Positions 17,286 to 25,688 of a stretch of DNA of 64,000 bases are shown here, piece after piece. Position numbers and translations under genes: made by a program. The notes under the pieces were generated by a model. The model worked only from the letters and a program-made list of their open reading frames with translations, ran no database searches and was not told where the DNA came from. Source of the DNA: an uncultured Steroidobacter sp. (GTDB lineage Bacteria > Pseudomonadota > Gammaproteobacteria > Steroidobacterales > Steroidobacteraceae); contig NZ_CALFXI010000073.1 of NCBI RefSeq assembly GCF_937958065.1, forward strand, positions 1-64,000, in the 5' to 3' direction. How positions within the stretch are numbered: position 1 is the stretch's first letter; each line of letters begins with the position of its first letter.

Positions 17286-18236
17286 ATGGCGGTCCAATTC
17301 AGCGCAGCTCAGCCCTCGCCCGCCGCGGGCGGGCATACCGATTTCGAGCCTCGACTCAAACAATGGCAGACCCGCATCGAGCGGGAGTTGTCGGCGCGAC
17401 TGCCCGCCGTCGAGAGCCCACCCAGCCGGCTGCACGAAGCGATCCGCTACAGCGTGCTCAGCGGCGGCAAACGCGTGCGACCGGTGCTCGTCTATGCGAC
17501 CGGCGCGGCGATCGGCGTTCCCGAAGCGATGCTCGATGGCGCCGCGTGCGCGGTCGAATTGATTCACGCCTATTCGCTGGTGCATGACGATCTGCCGGCC
17601 ATGGACGATGACGACCTGCGTCGCGGCCGGCCGACCTGTCACAAGGCCTACGATGAAGCGACTGCGATTCTGGTCGGCGACTCGTTGCAATGCCTGGCGT
17701 TCGAGCTGCTCGCCGAGGGCCCGGGCCTGCCGAGCGATCCGAGCGTGCGACTCAAGCTCGTTCGTTTGCTCGCCATTGCCAGCGGCACCAGCGGCATGGC
17801 CGGTGGACAGGCGCTCGATCTGGCGGCCATCGGTCGCAAGCTGACTCTGGCGGAAGTCGAAGAAATGCACGTCCGCAAGACCGGCGCGCTGATTCATGCC
17901 TGCGTGATGATGGCGGCAGCCTGTGCTCCGCAATTGTCTGCTCACATCTCGCGCGCCCTGGATGAATACGCCCGCGCCACCGGTCTGGCTTTTCAGATTC
18001 AGGACGACCTGCTCGACGTCGAAGGCGACGTCGCCGTGATCGGCAAAGCCACCGGCGCGGATCGCGCGCTCGACAAACCCACCTATCCGTCTGTCGCCGG
18101 CATCGAACCGGCTCATCAGCGCGTGCAGCAGTTGCACGCACAGGCCCTCTCGGCGCTGGCGAAGCTGGATGCAGCAGGTCTGCAAAGCGCACCGCTGGCG
18201 GCGATCTCGGACTGGCTGGTCCTGAGGAAACACTGA
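17286..18236 (+). CDS. ispA: Farnesyl diphosphate synthase (polyprenyl synthase family)
   Basis: Condenses isopentenyl diphosphate with dimethylallyl and geranyl diphosphates to make farnesyl diphosphate, the precursor of undecaprenyl phosphate and ubiquinone. The protein has 316 residues. The first Asp-rich motif is LVHDDLPAMDDDDLRRG, the second is FQIQDDLLDVEG, and SGGKRVRPVLVYATG lies near the N-terminus. The DDxxxxD form with a two-residue insertion is the bacterial type II farnesyl synthase pattern. It lies between xseB (4-bp gap) and dxs (82-bp gap) on the same strand. Confidence 0.95.
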   Translation: MAVQFSAAQPSPAAGGHTDFEPRLKQWQTRIERELSARLPAVESPPSRLHEAIRYSVLSGGKRVRPVLVYATGAAIGVPEAMLDGAACAVELIHAYSLVHDDLPAMDDDDLRRGRPTCHKAYDEATAILVGDSLQCLAFELLAEGPGLPSDPSVRLKLVRLLAIASGTSGMAGGQALDLAAIGRKLTLAEVEEMHVRKTGALIHACVMMAAACAPQLSAHISRALDEYARATGLAFQIQDDLLDVEGDVAVIGKATGADRALDKPTYPSVAGIEPAHQRVQQLHAQALSALAKLDAAGLQSAPLAAISDWLVLRKH

Positions 18237-18318
18237 TCTTGGGCGCCAGAATTCATCCCTTGCCTGCCCCGACTGCGCCAGTAATCGCCTGCCCGCTTTC
18301 CTGTAGACTTCGCCGGTC

Positions 18319-20208
18319 ATGAATTCCGCTACGCCTCATCCGCTGCTGGCAGGGATCAGCTCACCAGCTGATCTGCGCAAGCTTTCGGCCAGCGAGTTGC
18401 CGCAAGTCGCCACGGAACTGCGCCAATACCTGATCGACACTGTCAGCCAGATGGGCGGTCACTTCGCCGCCGGGCTCGGCACGGTCGAGCTGACCGTCGC
18501 GTTGCATTATGTATTCGACACTCCGCACGACCGGCTCGTCTGGGACGTGGGACACCAGGCATATCCGCACAAGGTGCTCACCGGCCGTCGCGACCGGTTG
18601 CACACCATCAAACAGAAAGATGGGCTGGCGCCGTTTCCGACTCGCAGCGAAAGCGACTACGATACCTTCGGCGTCGGTCATTCCAGCACATCGATCAGCG
18701 CCGCGCTCGGCATGGCCATCGGCGCCGCCGCCAACAAGGAAGATCGCCGTGTCGTCGCCGTGATCGGCGATGGCGCCATGAGCGCCGGCATGGCGTTCGA
18801 AGCGCTGAACCATGCCGGCAGCCTCGATGTCGACATGCTGGTCATCCTCAACGACAACGACATGTCGATTTCGGAGAACGTGGGCGCGTTCTCGAATTAC
18901 TTCGCGCGCGTGCTGTCCGGCAAGTTGTATGCAACGCTGCGCGAAGGCAGCAAGAAAGTATTGAGCCGCATGCCCACGGTGTGGGAGCTGGCACGCCGCT
19001 CCGAAGAACACATGAAGGGCATGGTGTTGCCGGGTACCATCTTCGAGGAGATGGGCTTCAACTACATCGGGCCCATCGATGGCCACGACGTGAACGCGCT
19101 GGTCGCGACCCTGCGCAACGTGCGGGATCTGAAGGGCCCGCAATTCCTGCATGTGATCACGCGCAAAGGCAAAGGCTATGCGCCCGCCGAAGCCGATCCG
19201 ATCAAATGGCACGGCCCCGGTCCGTTCGATCCCAAGAGCGGCGTGATCTTCAAGGAGAAAGCCAGCGGCCCGAGCTACTCGCAGGTGTTCGGCCAATGGC
19301 TGTGCGACATGGCGGCGGCCGATCCCAAAGTGGTCGCGATCACGCCGGCGATGCGCGAAGGCTCCGGTCTGGTCGAATATTCCAAACGTTTCGCCACCCG
19401 TTACTTCGACGTGGCCATTGCCGAACAGCATGCCGTGACGCTGGCGGCCGGCATGGCGTGCGAAGGCCTGCGGCCGGTGGTCGCGATCTATTCGACGTTT
19501 CTGCAGCGTGCGTACGATCAGTTGATTCACGACGTCGCGATTCAGAACCTGCCCGTGACATTCGCGATCGATCGCGCCGGCCTGGTCGGCGGCGACGGCG
19601 CCACGCACCAGGGCAGTTATGACCTGTCGTTCATGCGCTGTATTCCGAATCTGATCGTGATGGCGCCGGCCGACGAGAACGAGTGCCGTCAGATGCTGTA
19701 CACCGCCGTGCAGTCGAACCTGCCGGCCGCTGTGCGCTATCCGCGCGGCCAGGGGCCTGGTACCGCGATCGAGCCGACCATGCGCGCGCTGCCCATCGGC
19801 AAAGCTCAGATCCGCCGCGAGGGCCGCAGCGGGCTGGCGATCTTCGCCGTCGGCGCGATGGTTCCGATGTGCGAGCGGATCGCCGAAAAGATCGACGCGA
19901 CCGTCGTGAACCTGCGCTTCATCAAGCCGCTGGACGAAGAGCTGATCGTGCGCGTGGCGGCCAATCACCGCGCGATCGTGACCGTGGAGGAGAATGTCGT
20001 GGCCGGCGGCGCCGGCTCGGCCATCACGGAATGTCTGGCTGCGCATGGGCACATTCCGCCCACCCTGAACCTCGGCATCCCCGACCGCTTCATGGAGCAC
20101 GGCTCCCGCGAGGACTGCCTGGCAGCCGCGGGGCTGGATCTGGCCTCGCTGGAAAGCGCCATCAGCCGCTGGTGGCAGGGCGAAAAACGGCTCGCCGTCG
20201 GCGGTTGA
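18319..20208 (+). CDS. dxs: 1-deoxy-D-xylulose-5-phosphate synthase
   Basis: A thiamine-diphosphate enzyme that joins pyruvate and glyceraldehyde 3-phosphate, the first step of the MEP isoprenoid pathway. It is 629 residues, normal length. Visible motifs are the catalytic His region GHFAAGLGTVELTVALHYVF, the TPP motif GDGAMSAGMAFEALNHAG through NDN, the transketolase pyrimidine domain FDVAIAEQHAVTLAAGMA, and DRAGLVGGDGATHQGSYD. It supplies the substrate flow used by ispA just upstream. It also feeds thiamine and pyridoxal synthesis in most bacteria. Confidence 0.98.
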   Translation: MNSATPHPLLAGISSPADLRKLSASELPQVATELRQYLIDTVSQMGGHFAAGLGTVELTVALHYVFDTPHDRLVWDVGHQAYPHKVLTGRRDRLHTIKQKDGLAPFPTRSESDYDTFGVGHSSTSISAALGMAIGAAANKEDRRVVAVIGDGAMSAGMAFEALNHAGSLDVDMLVILNDNDMSISENVGAFSNYFARVLSGKLYATLREGSKKVLSRMPTVWELARRSEEHMKGMVLPGTIFEEMGFNYIGPIDGHDVNALVATLRNVRDLKGPQFLHVITRKGKGYAPAEADPIKWHGPGPFDPKSGVIFKEKASGPSYSQVFGQWLCDMAAADPKVVAITPAMREGSGLVEYSKRFATRYFDVAIAEQHAVTLAAGMACEGLRPVVAIYSTFLQRAYDQLIHDVAIQNLPVTFAIDRAGLVGGDGATHQGSYDLSFMRCIPNLIVMAPADENECRQMLYTAVQSNLPAAVRYPRGQGPGTAIEPTMRALPIGKAQIRREGRSGLAIFAVGAMVPMCERIAEKIDATVVNLRFIKPLDEELIVRVAANHRAIVTVEENVVAGGAGSAITECLAAHGHIPPTLNLGIPDRFMEHGSREDCLAAAGLDLASLESAISRWWQGEKRLAVGG

Positions 20209-20219
20209 GCCCGCTCATA

Positions 20220-20234
20220 GCCCGGTTTTCGGGC
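20220..20234 (+). terminator. Small hairpin after dxs
   Basis: GCCCG (20220-20224) and CGGGC (20230-20234) with a GTTTT loop, 11 nt after the dxs stop and followed by ATTTC. It is a short stem with a poor T-tail, so at best a weak terminator between dxs and folE2. Confidence 0.35.
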
Positions 20235-20346
20235 ATTTCAGTATTTCCAGGGCGGGGGAACGGCCTTCGCGCCCCTTGATCTATACTGACCCGACCAAAT
20301 CGATGAGCCCTTCAGGCCGGCGCTCCGGCCGGTCCGGAAATTCCGT

Positions 20347-21174
20347 ATGTCGACATTGCCGAAAAGCGTGGCCTCCCCGACCTCCATCGAGGACGTGCAG
20401 GCGCGCGCCGATTCCCGCCGCATTCCGATCAACAAGGTCGGCATCAAGGACGTCTATCACCCGGTGCGCGTCAAGGACCGCTCCAGCGGCGAGCAGCACA
20501 CCATCGCCAATTTCAACATGTACGTGGCCCTGCCCCACAACTTCAAGGGCACGCACATGTCGCGCTTCGTCGAGCTGCTCCATGGCAACGAACGTGAGAT
20601 CTCGGTCGAATCGTTCCGTGACATCCTGGCCCAGATGACCGAAAAGCTGGACGCGCAGACCGGTCACATCGAAATGGAATTTCCGTTCTTCGTGATGAAG
20701 CAGGCGCCCGTCACCAAGGTGGAGAGCCTGATGAACTATCAGGCCTCATTGATCGGCGAGCTGCACAATGGCCAGTCCGAGCTGTGGCTCAAGGTCGTGG
20801 TCGCGGCCACCAGCCTGTGCCCCTGCTCCAAGGACATCTCCAAGTACGGCGCCCACAACCAGCGCTCGCACATCACCATCAAGGCCAAGGTCGCCGGCCA
20901 CATGTGGCTGGAGGAACTGATCGAGATCGCCGAATCCGAAGCCTCCTGCGAGGTCTACGGCATCCTCAAGCGCGCCGACGAAAAACACGTCACCGAACGC
21001 GCCTACGAAAACCCCAAGTTCGTCGAAGACATCGTCCGCGACGTCGCCGTTCGCCTGAACAACGAAGACCGCGTGCGCGCGTATGTGGTCGAAGCGGAAA
21101 ACTTCGAGTCCATCCACAACCATTCGGCGTATGCGCTGATCGAGAAGGACAAGGACGAGGCGGTCGGATCCTGA
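20347..21174 (+). CDS. folE2: GTP cyclohydrolase IB (FolE2)
   Basis: Makes 7,8-dihydroneopterin triphosphate from GTP for folate and deazapurine pathways, as the zinc-independent alternative to FolE. It is 275 residues. The family hallmark LCPCSKDISKYGAHNQRSH holds the metal-binding/catalytic Cys, with NFNMYVALPHNFKGTHMSRF and VPxGT-like elements earlier and YGILKRADEKHVTERAYENPKFVED later. In several proteobacteria folE2 is under Zur control. No Zur-like palindrome was seen here. Instead an 11-nt palindrome CGGAAATTCCG (20335-20345) containing the likely GGAA ribosome-binding site abuts the start. A TATACT at 20282 could be a -10 box but lacks a recognisable -35. Confidence 0.95.
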   Translation: MSTLPKSVASPTSIEDVQARADSRRIPINKVGIKDVYHPVRVKDRSSGEQHTIANFNMYVALPHNFKGTHMSRFVELLHGNEREISVESFRDILAQMTEKLDAQTGHIEMEFPFFVMKQAPVTKVESLMNYQASLIGELHNGQSELWLKVVVAATSLCPCSKDISKYGAHNQRSHITIKAKVAGHMWLEELIEIAESEASCEVYGILKRADEKHVTERAYENPKFVEDIVRDVAVRLNNEDRVRAYVVEAENFESIHNHSAYALIEKDKDEAVGS

Positions 21175-21227
21175 TCGGCCCCGGGGCATCTTGTAAGGGT
21201 TTTCACGCCAGGGCATAAAGGCCCTGC

Positions 21228-21770
21228 ATGGATATCTCAGCCCTTCAGAACAGACTTCCAGCGATTCGCCGGTGGATCGACACCACCGTGGCGGAGCATC
21301 GCCCCGTGGCGCGGCCGGTGACGTCGCTGGGGTTCGCGCGCCTGGCGCACTACTTCGATAGTGAAACGCTGAGCCGCGCTTACGTGGTCGAGGTCGATGT
21401 GGTTCCGAAGCCGCCGCTCACGGCGCTCGGGCTGCATCGGTTTTCCGATTTCGAACAGATGAATGCGGCCGGCATCACGTATGGAAACGTTTATTTCGTC
21501 GCCCGCGCGCGAGCGGCGGACGAGTCGCTGCATTTCCATGAGCTGGTGCATACCCTCCAGTGGCACAACCTCGGCGCGGATCGTTTCGTGCTCGCGTATG
21601 CGCTCGGGCATCTGGCGAGCGGCGGCTATGCGAACAATCCATTCGAAGAGATAGCGCACGAGCTCGAGGAAATGTTCGTGCGTCAGCCCCGGCTATTCAG
21701 AGTGGAGCCGATCGTGAGCCAGCATCTGGAACGGGTCGTGCCGCCGCTGATGAAACTGGCGGGACAATAG
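21228..21770 (+). CDS. Orphan protein with zinc-protease HExxH signature
   Basis: A 180-residue protein with no recognised family. A helix carrying FHELVHTLQW gives the gluzincin-type HExxH (H104, E105, H108). About 33 residues later NPFEEIAHELEEMF offers Glu141, Glu142 or Glu145 as a third zinc ligand. There is no signal peptide or membrane segment, so it is probably cytoplasmic. The start ATG lies right after a small stem (CAGGGC/GCCCTG around ATAAAG), with no good ribosome-binding site. It lies 53 bp after folE2 on the same strand and converges on the kinase gene, 16 bp away. It could be a minimal metallopeptidase or an inactive relative. Peptidase function is inferred from the motif alone. 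Confidence 0.7.
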   Translation: MDISALQNRLPAIRRWIDTTVAEHRPVARPVTSLGFARLAHYFDSETLSRAYVVEVDVVPKPPLTALGLHRFSDFEQMNAAGITYGNVYFVARARAADESLHFHELVHTLQWHNLGADRFVLAYALGHLASGGYANNPFEEIAHELEEMFVRQPRLFRVEPIVSQHLERVVPPLMKLAGQ

Positions 21771-21786
21771 CAACGATCGCGTGCTG

Positions 21787-23121
21787 TCAGCTGGCGCTCT
21801 GCAGCCGGCTGATCAAGCTTCTCAAGAACACCTTGTTGAAGCGCAGCTGACACGCCGCCGAGCTCTGCTCCAGCAGCGTCGAGCTGACCTTCATCAGCGT
21901 CACGCCGCTGAGCGCCTTGATCGTCGCCAGACGCTTGGCGCCGCGAACGTAACTGGTCTCGCCGAAACACTCGCCAGCTTCGAGCTGACCGACGTGATTG
22001 CCGGCGCGCATGACGGCGACGCTGCCGGAGACGATGACGTAGAAGCGATCGTCCATTTCGCCTTCCTTGACGATCTCCTCGCCCTCATCGTAGTCCTGCC
22101 ACGTGCTCGCGCGCAGCACTTCGAGGATCTCCGACTGCGAGAAGTCGTGGAAGAACTTCAGCGTTCGCAGAATGGAGAACTGTTCCTGACGATCGAGCTT
22201 GGAGGTGCCGTCGCGCAGCGCCTGATGCACGCGCGTCAGATCCGCGGCCAGCTCCAGACCGTTGCGATAACGCTTGGCCGGATCCTTCTGCAGCGCCTTG
22301 GCGACGGAAGTCTCCAGCACTTCCGGAATATCAGGACGCAGCGCATGAATCGGCTGCGCGGTGGCGTAAACGATCTGATGCAGCAGCTTGGAAAGATTGC
22401 CGCCGCGGAACGGGCGGAAGCCGGTGAGCATCTCGTAGAGCACCGCACCGAGCGAATAAAGATCGGAACGATTGGTGATCTCGAGCGACTGCACCTGCTC
22501 CGGCGACATATACGACGGGCTGCCCGCAATGCCTTCGATGCGCGAGATATCCGAGTCGGCGACCAGCGCGATGCCAAAGTCGATGATGCGCACGTCATTC
22601 GCCTGCGTGAGCATGATGTTCGACGGCTTGATGTCGCGATGAATGACGCCGCGGCTGTGCGCGTAATGCAGCGCCTTGGCGCACTTGTACATGATCTCCA
22701 CCACGTCATCGACGGGCAGCAGATTGTCGGGCTTGCAATACGCCGACAGCGTGCGGGCGCCGTGCACGTGCTCGGTGACGATGTAGTAGTGCCCGTTCTC
22801 CTCGCCGGCATCGAAGATCGGCAGGATGTTCGGATGCTGGAGCATGCCGACCATGTGCGCTTCGGAAAGGAACATCTTGCGCGTCACGCGCGCGCGGTCT
22901 TCGTCGTGCGACTCGAGGTTGTAGACCTTGATCGCCACGTCGCGGCGGTAATAGGGATCGTGAGAAAGATAAACGACGCCGGTGCTGCCGCGACCGACTT
23001 CCTTGACGATGACATATTTCCCGATCTTCTCGGGAATGCGCTGTTCGCGTGTGGCGCTGCGCTGTGCCATCAGACCGCCCATCTCACTGCTCGGGCTCAC
23101 TACTGGCTCACTGGACTGCAC
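21787..23121 (-). CDS. Ser/Thr protein kinase fused to a cyclic-nucleotide-binding domain
   Basis: A 444-residue Hanks-type kinase followed by a CRP-like effector domain. Kinase features are a glycine loop VGRGSTGVVY (43-51), Lys65 in VAIK, Glu87, the catalytic loop HRDIKPSNIM (161-170), DFG (181-183) and SPE (206-208), so it should be active. The C-terminal part (about 325-430) is a cNMP-binding fold with a phosphate-binding cassette GECFGETSYVRGAKRLATIKA in which FGE and the Arg are kept. No transmembrane helix is seen, unlike PknB receptors. The GTG start overlaps the pgpA stop (TAGTG). ATG 23082 and ATG 23070 are alternatives. Last gene of the nrdR-rib-nusB-thiL-pgpA run. Its targets and ligand (cAMP or cGMP) are unknown. 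Confidence 0.9.
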   Translation of the reverse strand: MQSSEPVVSPSSEMGGLMAQRSATREQRIPEKIGKYVIVKEVGRGSTGVVYLSHDPYYRRDVAIKVYNLESHDEDRARVTRKMFLSEAHMVGMLQHPNILPIFDAGEENGHYYIVTEHVHGARTLSAYCKPDNLLPVDDVVEIMYKCAKALHYAHSRGVIHRDIKPSNIMLTQANDVRIIDFGIALVADSDISRIEGIAGSPSYMSPEQVQSLEITNRSDLYSLGAVLYEMLTGFRPFRGGNLSKLLHQIVYATAQPIHALRPDIPEVLETSVAKALQKDPAKRYRNGLELAADLTRVHQALRDGTSKLDRQEQFSILRTLKFFHDFSQSEILEVLRASTWQDYDEGEEIVKEGEMDDRFYVIVSGSVAVMRAGNHVGQLEAGECFGETSYVRGAKRLATIKALSGVTLMKVSSTLLEQSSAACQLRFNKVFLRSLISRLQSAS

Positions 23122-23597
23122 TAGAGGATGTGTCGTACTCCGAGCAGGATCGCTGCCGCGAAAATGCCCGCAATAACGTCATCAAGCATAATTCCCAGTC
23201 CGCCGGGGAGACTGTGATCAGCCTCCCGGATCGGCCAGGGCTTCCAGATGTCGAACAGCCGGAACAGCGCGAAGCCGGCGAGCACCCAATAAACATTCGC
23301 CGGCACCGTCAACATCGTGACGGCAAAGCCGGTGATCTCGTCCCAGACGATACCGGGATGGTCGTGCACGCCCAGCCGCCTGGCACTCTCCCCGCAGACG
23401 TAGATGCCGAACAGGGTCGCGAAAATCGCGAAACCCAGATGTGCGGCAAAGCCGAACTGCATCACAAAAATCGTGATCGGGATTGCGATGAGGGTCCCGA
23501 ACGTGCCCGGCGCCCAGGGGCTCAGGCCGCTGCCGAAGCCAAATGCGACCAGATGCACGGGATCGCGCATCAGCGCGGGATCCGCCGTCCACTTCAT
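23121..23597 (-). CDS. pgpA: Phosphatidylglycerophosphatase A
   Basis: Dephosphorylates phosphatidylglycerophosphate to phosphatidylglycerol in the inner membrane. It has 158 residues and four hydrophobic segments. The family motifs FGFGSGLSPWAPGTFGTL near the N-terminus, HDHPGIVWDEITGF in the middle and RLFDIWKPWPI, then LPGGLGIMLDDVIAG, are all present. It overlaps thiL by 4 bp (ATGA) in the standard thiL-pgpA pair. No lipid gene is nearby, and the arrangement is conserved in gammaproteobacteria. Confidence 0.96.
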   Translation of the reverse strand: MKWTADPALMRDPVHLVAFGFGSGLSPWAPGTFGTLIAIPITIFVMQFGFAAHLGFAIFATLFGIYVCGESARRLGVHDHPGIVWDEITGFAVTMLTVPANVYWVLAGFALFRLFDIWKPWPIREADHSLPGGLGIMLDDVIAGIFAAAILLGVRHIL

Positions 23598-24562
23598 GGC
23601 TCACCGGCCGCGAAATGATCGTAACCGGCGCGCTTGATCCTGAACGGCTGGCCGTCGCGCAGGCACACCACATCGGTATCCGCCGTAATGACGCCGATTT
23701 GCGTCACTCGCTGCTGACGCTGCAGCGTGCTCAGCACGGCGGGCGCCCGATCGGCCGGCAGCGTGAACAGCAACTCGTAGTCGTCGCCTCCGGCCAGCGC
23801 ATACTGCAAATTATCGTCTGCATCGAACAGCTCCCGCATTGCGGCGGACTCGGGCAACAGATCGACATTCAACTGCGCCCCCACGCCGCTCGCCGCGCAA
23901 AGTTTCTTCAGGTCGGTGAGCACGCCATCGGAAACATCCATGGCTGCTGTCGCTACCGTTCGCAGTTGCCGGCCCAATTCGATTCGAGGGCGCGGCCGGA
24001 GGAAACGATGGGTGAGAAAGGCAGCGGACTCGCCGCCGAGAATGCGACGTTGAATCACCGCCAGACCGGCAGCCGCCTCGCCAGCAATGCCAGAAACAAA
24101 CAAGAGGTCGCCCGCCCTGGCGCCGGAGCGCGTGAGCCAGGCGTCGGATTCGACCCAGCCGGCGATCTGCACGCTGATCACCAACGGCCCGCGCACGGTG
24201 TCGCCGCCAACGAGTGCGACGTTGTATTCGTCCGCCAGCTCGAACAGACCTCTCGCAAAACCGTCGAGCCATTGCTCGTTGGCCCGCGACAGCGACAGTG
24301 ACAAAGTCATCCACGCCGGCTCGGCGCCCATTGCGGCGAGATCACTGAGATTCACTGCGAGCGCGCGGTAACCGACATCGGCTGCGTCGCTGTCGGCCAG
24401 GAAATGAACGCCTTCGACGAGGGTGTCCATTGCGACCACGAGCTTGCGGCCCGCTTGCGTATCGAGCACGGCCGCATCGTCGCCGACGCCGAGCAGCACG
24501 TCGCGACGCGCGCTCTGACGGGCGAAATAACGGGCGATGATGTCGAACTCTCCGAGGCTCAT
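23594..24562 (-). CDS. thiL: Thiamine-monophosphate kinase
   Basis: Phosphorylates thiamine monophosphate to the active diphosphate, needed by Dxs and other enzymes. It is 322 residues of the PurM/AIR-synthase fold, with the N-terminus SLGEFDIIARYFA, VGDDAAVLD, MDTLVEGVHFL, VNLSDLAAMGAEP and ALVGGDTVRG, and GGDDYELLF near the C-terminus. ATG 24562 was chosen because EFD follows directly, as in other ThiL proteins. The longer frame up to 24724 lies in nusB. Its end overlaps pgpA. Confidence 0.96.
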   Translation of the reverse strand: MSLGEFDIIARYFARQSARRDVLLGVGDDAAVLDTQAGRKLVVAMDTLVEGVHFLADSDAADVGYRALAVNLSDLAAMGAEPAWMTLSLSLSRANEQWLDGFARGLFELADEYNVALVGGDTVRGPLVISVQIAGWVESDAWLTRSGARAGDLLFVSGIAGEAAAGLAVIQRRILGGESAAFLTHRFLRPRPRIELGRQLRTVATAAMDVSDGVLTDLKKLCAASGVGAQLNVDLLPESAAMRELFDADDNLQYALAGGDDYELLFTLPADRAPAVLSTLQRQQRVTQIGVITADTDVVCLRDGQPFRIKRAGYDHFAAGEP

Positions 24563-24612
24563 ACGCGAAGAGTAGCTGCGATTTGCGCCAATGTCCCTGG
24601 CTGACTCGGCAG

Positions 24613-24637
24613 GCCGCCCACGCGTCTGCCGGGCGGC
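24613..24637 (-). other. Hairpin between nusB and thiL
   Basis: GCCGCCC (24613-24619) and GGGCGGC (24631-24637) form a 7-bp GC stem with an 11-nt loop in the 82-bp gap, without a T-run. It may be a processing or attenuation element. Confidence 0.35.
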
Positions 24638-24644
24638 AGCGTTG

Positions 24645-25106
24645 TTACTGGCGCTCGGCGGCGCGGATCTCGCGGGCGGCGCGGTCGAGCACGGCGTTGA
24701 TGTACTTGTGCGCGTCGGTGGCACCGAAGCGCTTGCACAGGTCGACGCCCTCGTTGATCACGACACGGTACGGAATATCCAGGCGCTGCTGCAGCTCGTA
24801 CATGCCGATCATCAGGATGGCCGCTTCGACCGGATCGAGCTGCTCGAGCGGACGATCGACGAACGGCTTCAGCGCCGTCGTGATCGCGTCATTGCGCGCG
24901 ATGACGCGGCTGACCAGCTCGATGAAATGTTCCTCGTCGACGCCGGCCGAGTCTTCGCTTTCCAGGTACTGCTGCTGGATCTCTTCGGCGCTCTGCTGGG
25001 TCAGCTGCCATTGATACAAAGCCTGCATCGCCAGCTTGCGGGCGAGCGAGCGCGCGCGCGAGCCGGTGCCACGAGCGATCGGTTTGGGAGCCTCGTCAGT
25101 CATCAA
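24645..25106 (-). CDS. nusB: Transcription antitermination factor NusB
   Basis: RNA-binding partner of NusE (S10) in rRNA antitermination. It has 153 residues: ARSLARKLAMQALYQWQLT near the N-terminus, DRPLEQLDPVEAAILMIGMYEL in the middle, and PYRVVINEGVDLCKRFGATDAHKYINAVLDR at the end, which together define the family. ATG 25106 or ATG 25103 overlap the ribH stop, the usual ribH-nusB coupling. Confidence 0.97.
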   Translation of the reverse strand: MMTDEAPKPIARGTGSRARSLARKLAMQALYQWQLTQQSAEEIQQQYLESEDSAGVDEEHFIELVSRVIARNDAITTALKPFVDRPLEQLDPVEAAILMIGMYELQQRLDIPYRVVINEGVDLCKRFGATDAHKYINAVLDRAAREIRAAERQ

Positions 25107-25579
25107 GCTTCGATCTTGCGCAACAGGTTGGCGAGCTCGATCGCGGTCACGGCCGCGTCGCTTCCCTTGTTACCCGCCTTGGTGCCGGCGCGCTCCACCG
25201 CCTGCTCGATCGTGTCCGTGGTGAGCACGCCGAACGAGACGGGAACGCCGGTGTCGTTGGCCACCCTGGCCAGGCCGCCGGCGCATTCACCGGCGACATA
25301 ATCGAAATGTGCGGTGGCGCCCTTGATCACGGCGCCGAGCGCGATGATGGCGTCATAACGCTTGCTCAACGCGAGCTTGCGGGCCACCACCGGCAGGTCG
25401 AATGCCCCCGGCGCGCGCACGATCTCGATCTGCTTGTCGCTCGCACCATGGCGACGCAGCGAGTCGACCGCGCCTTTCACCAGCTGATCGACGATGAATT
25501 CATTGAAGCGCGCCGCCAGGATGGCAAAGCGCAGCTCGCGACACTGCAGGTCGCCTTCGAGGGTCTTGATGGATTCCAT
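25103..25579 (-). CDS. ribH: 6,7-dimethyl-8-ribityllumazine synthase
   Basis: Condenses 5-amino-6-ribitylaminouracil with 3,4-dihydroxybutanone phosphate, the penultimate riboflavin step. It is 158 residues. ARFNEFIVDQLVKGAVDSL, VRAPGAFDLPVVARKLA, ALGAVIKGATAHFDYVAGE and PVSFGVLTTDTIEQAVERAGTKAGNKG carry all the usual active-site positions, including the catalytic His in the TAHFD segment. ATG 25579 starts MESIKTLEGDL. The longer frame to 25636 has no ribosome-binding site. The uracil substrate is shared with the FO synthase at the left end of the window. Confidence 0.97.
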   Translation of the reverse strand: MESIKTLEGDLQCRELRFAILAARFNEFIVDQLVKGAVDSLRRHGASDKQIEIVRAPGAFDLPVVARKLALSKRYDAIIALGAVIKGATAHFDYVAGECAGGLARVANDTGVPVSFGVLTTDTIEQAVERAGTKAGNKGSDAAVTAIELANLLRKIEA

Positions 25580-25688
25580 GGGGATTCGCAGGCAACGGCC
25601 GCTGGATGGGGGGCGAAGTATACGGAAATAGGCCAAGCGGGCCTAGAACGCGCCCGGCCCCTCTTTCCGCAAGGCGCGCCGCTTCCGC

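Noticed and set aside
20209..20346. Zur operator before folE2
   Set aside because: No AT-rich Zur-like palindrome was found. The only palindrome is CGGAAATTCCG at the ribosome-binding site.
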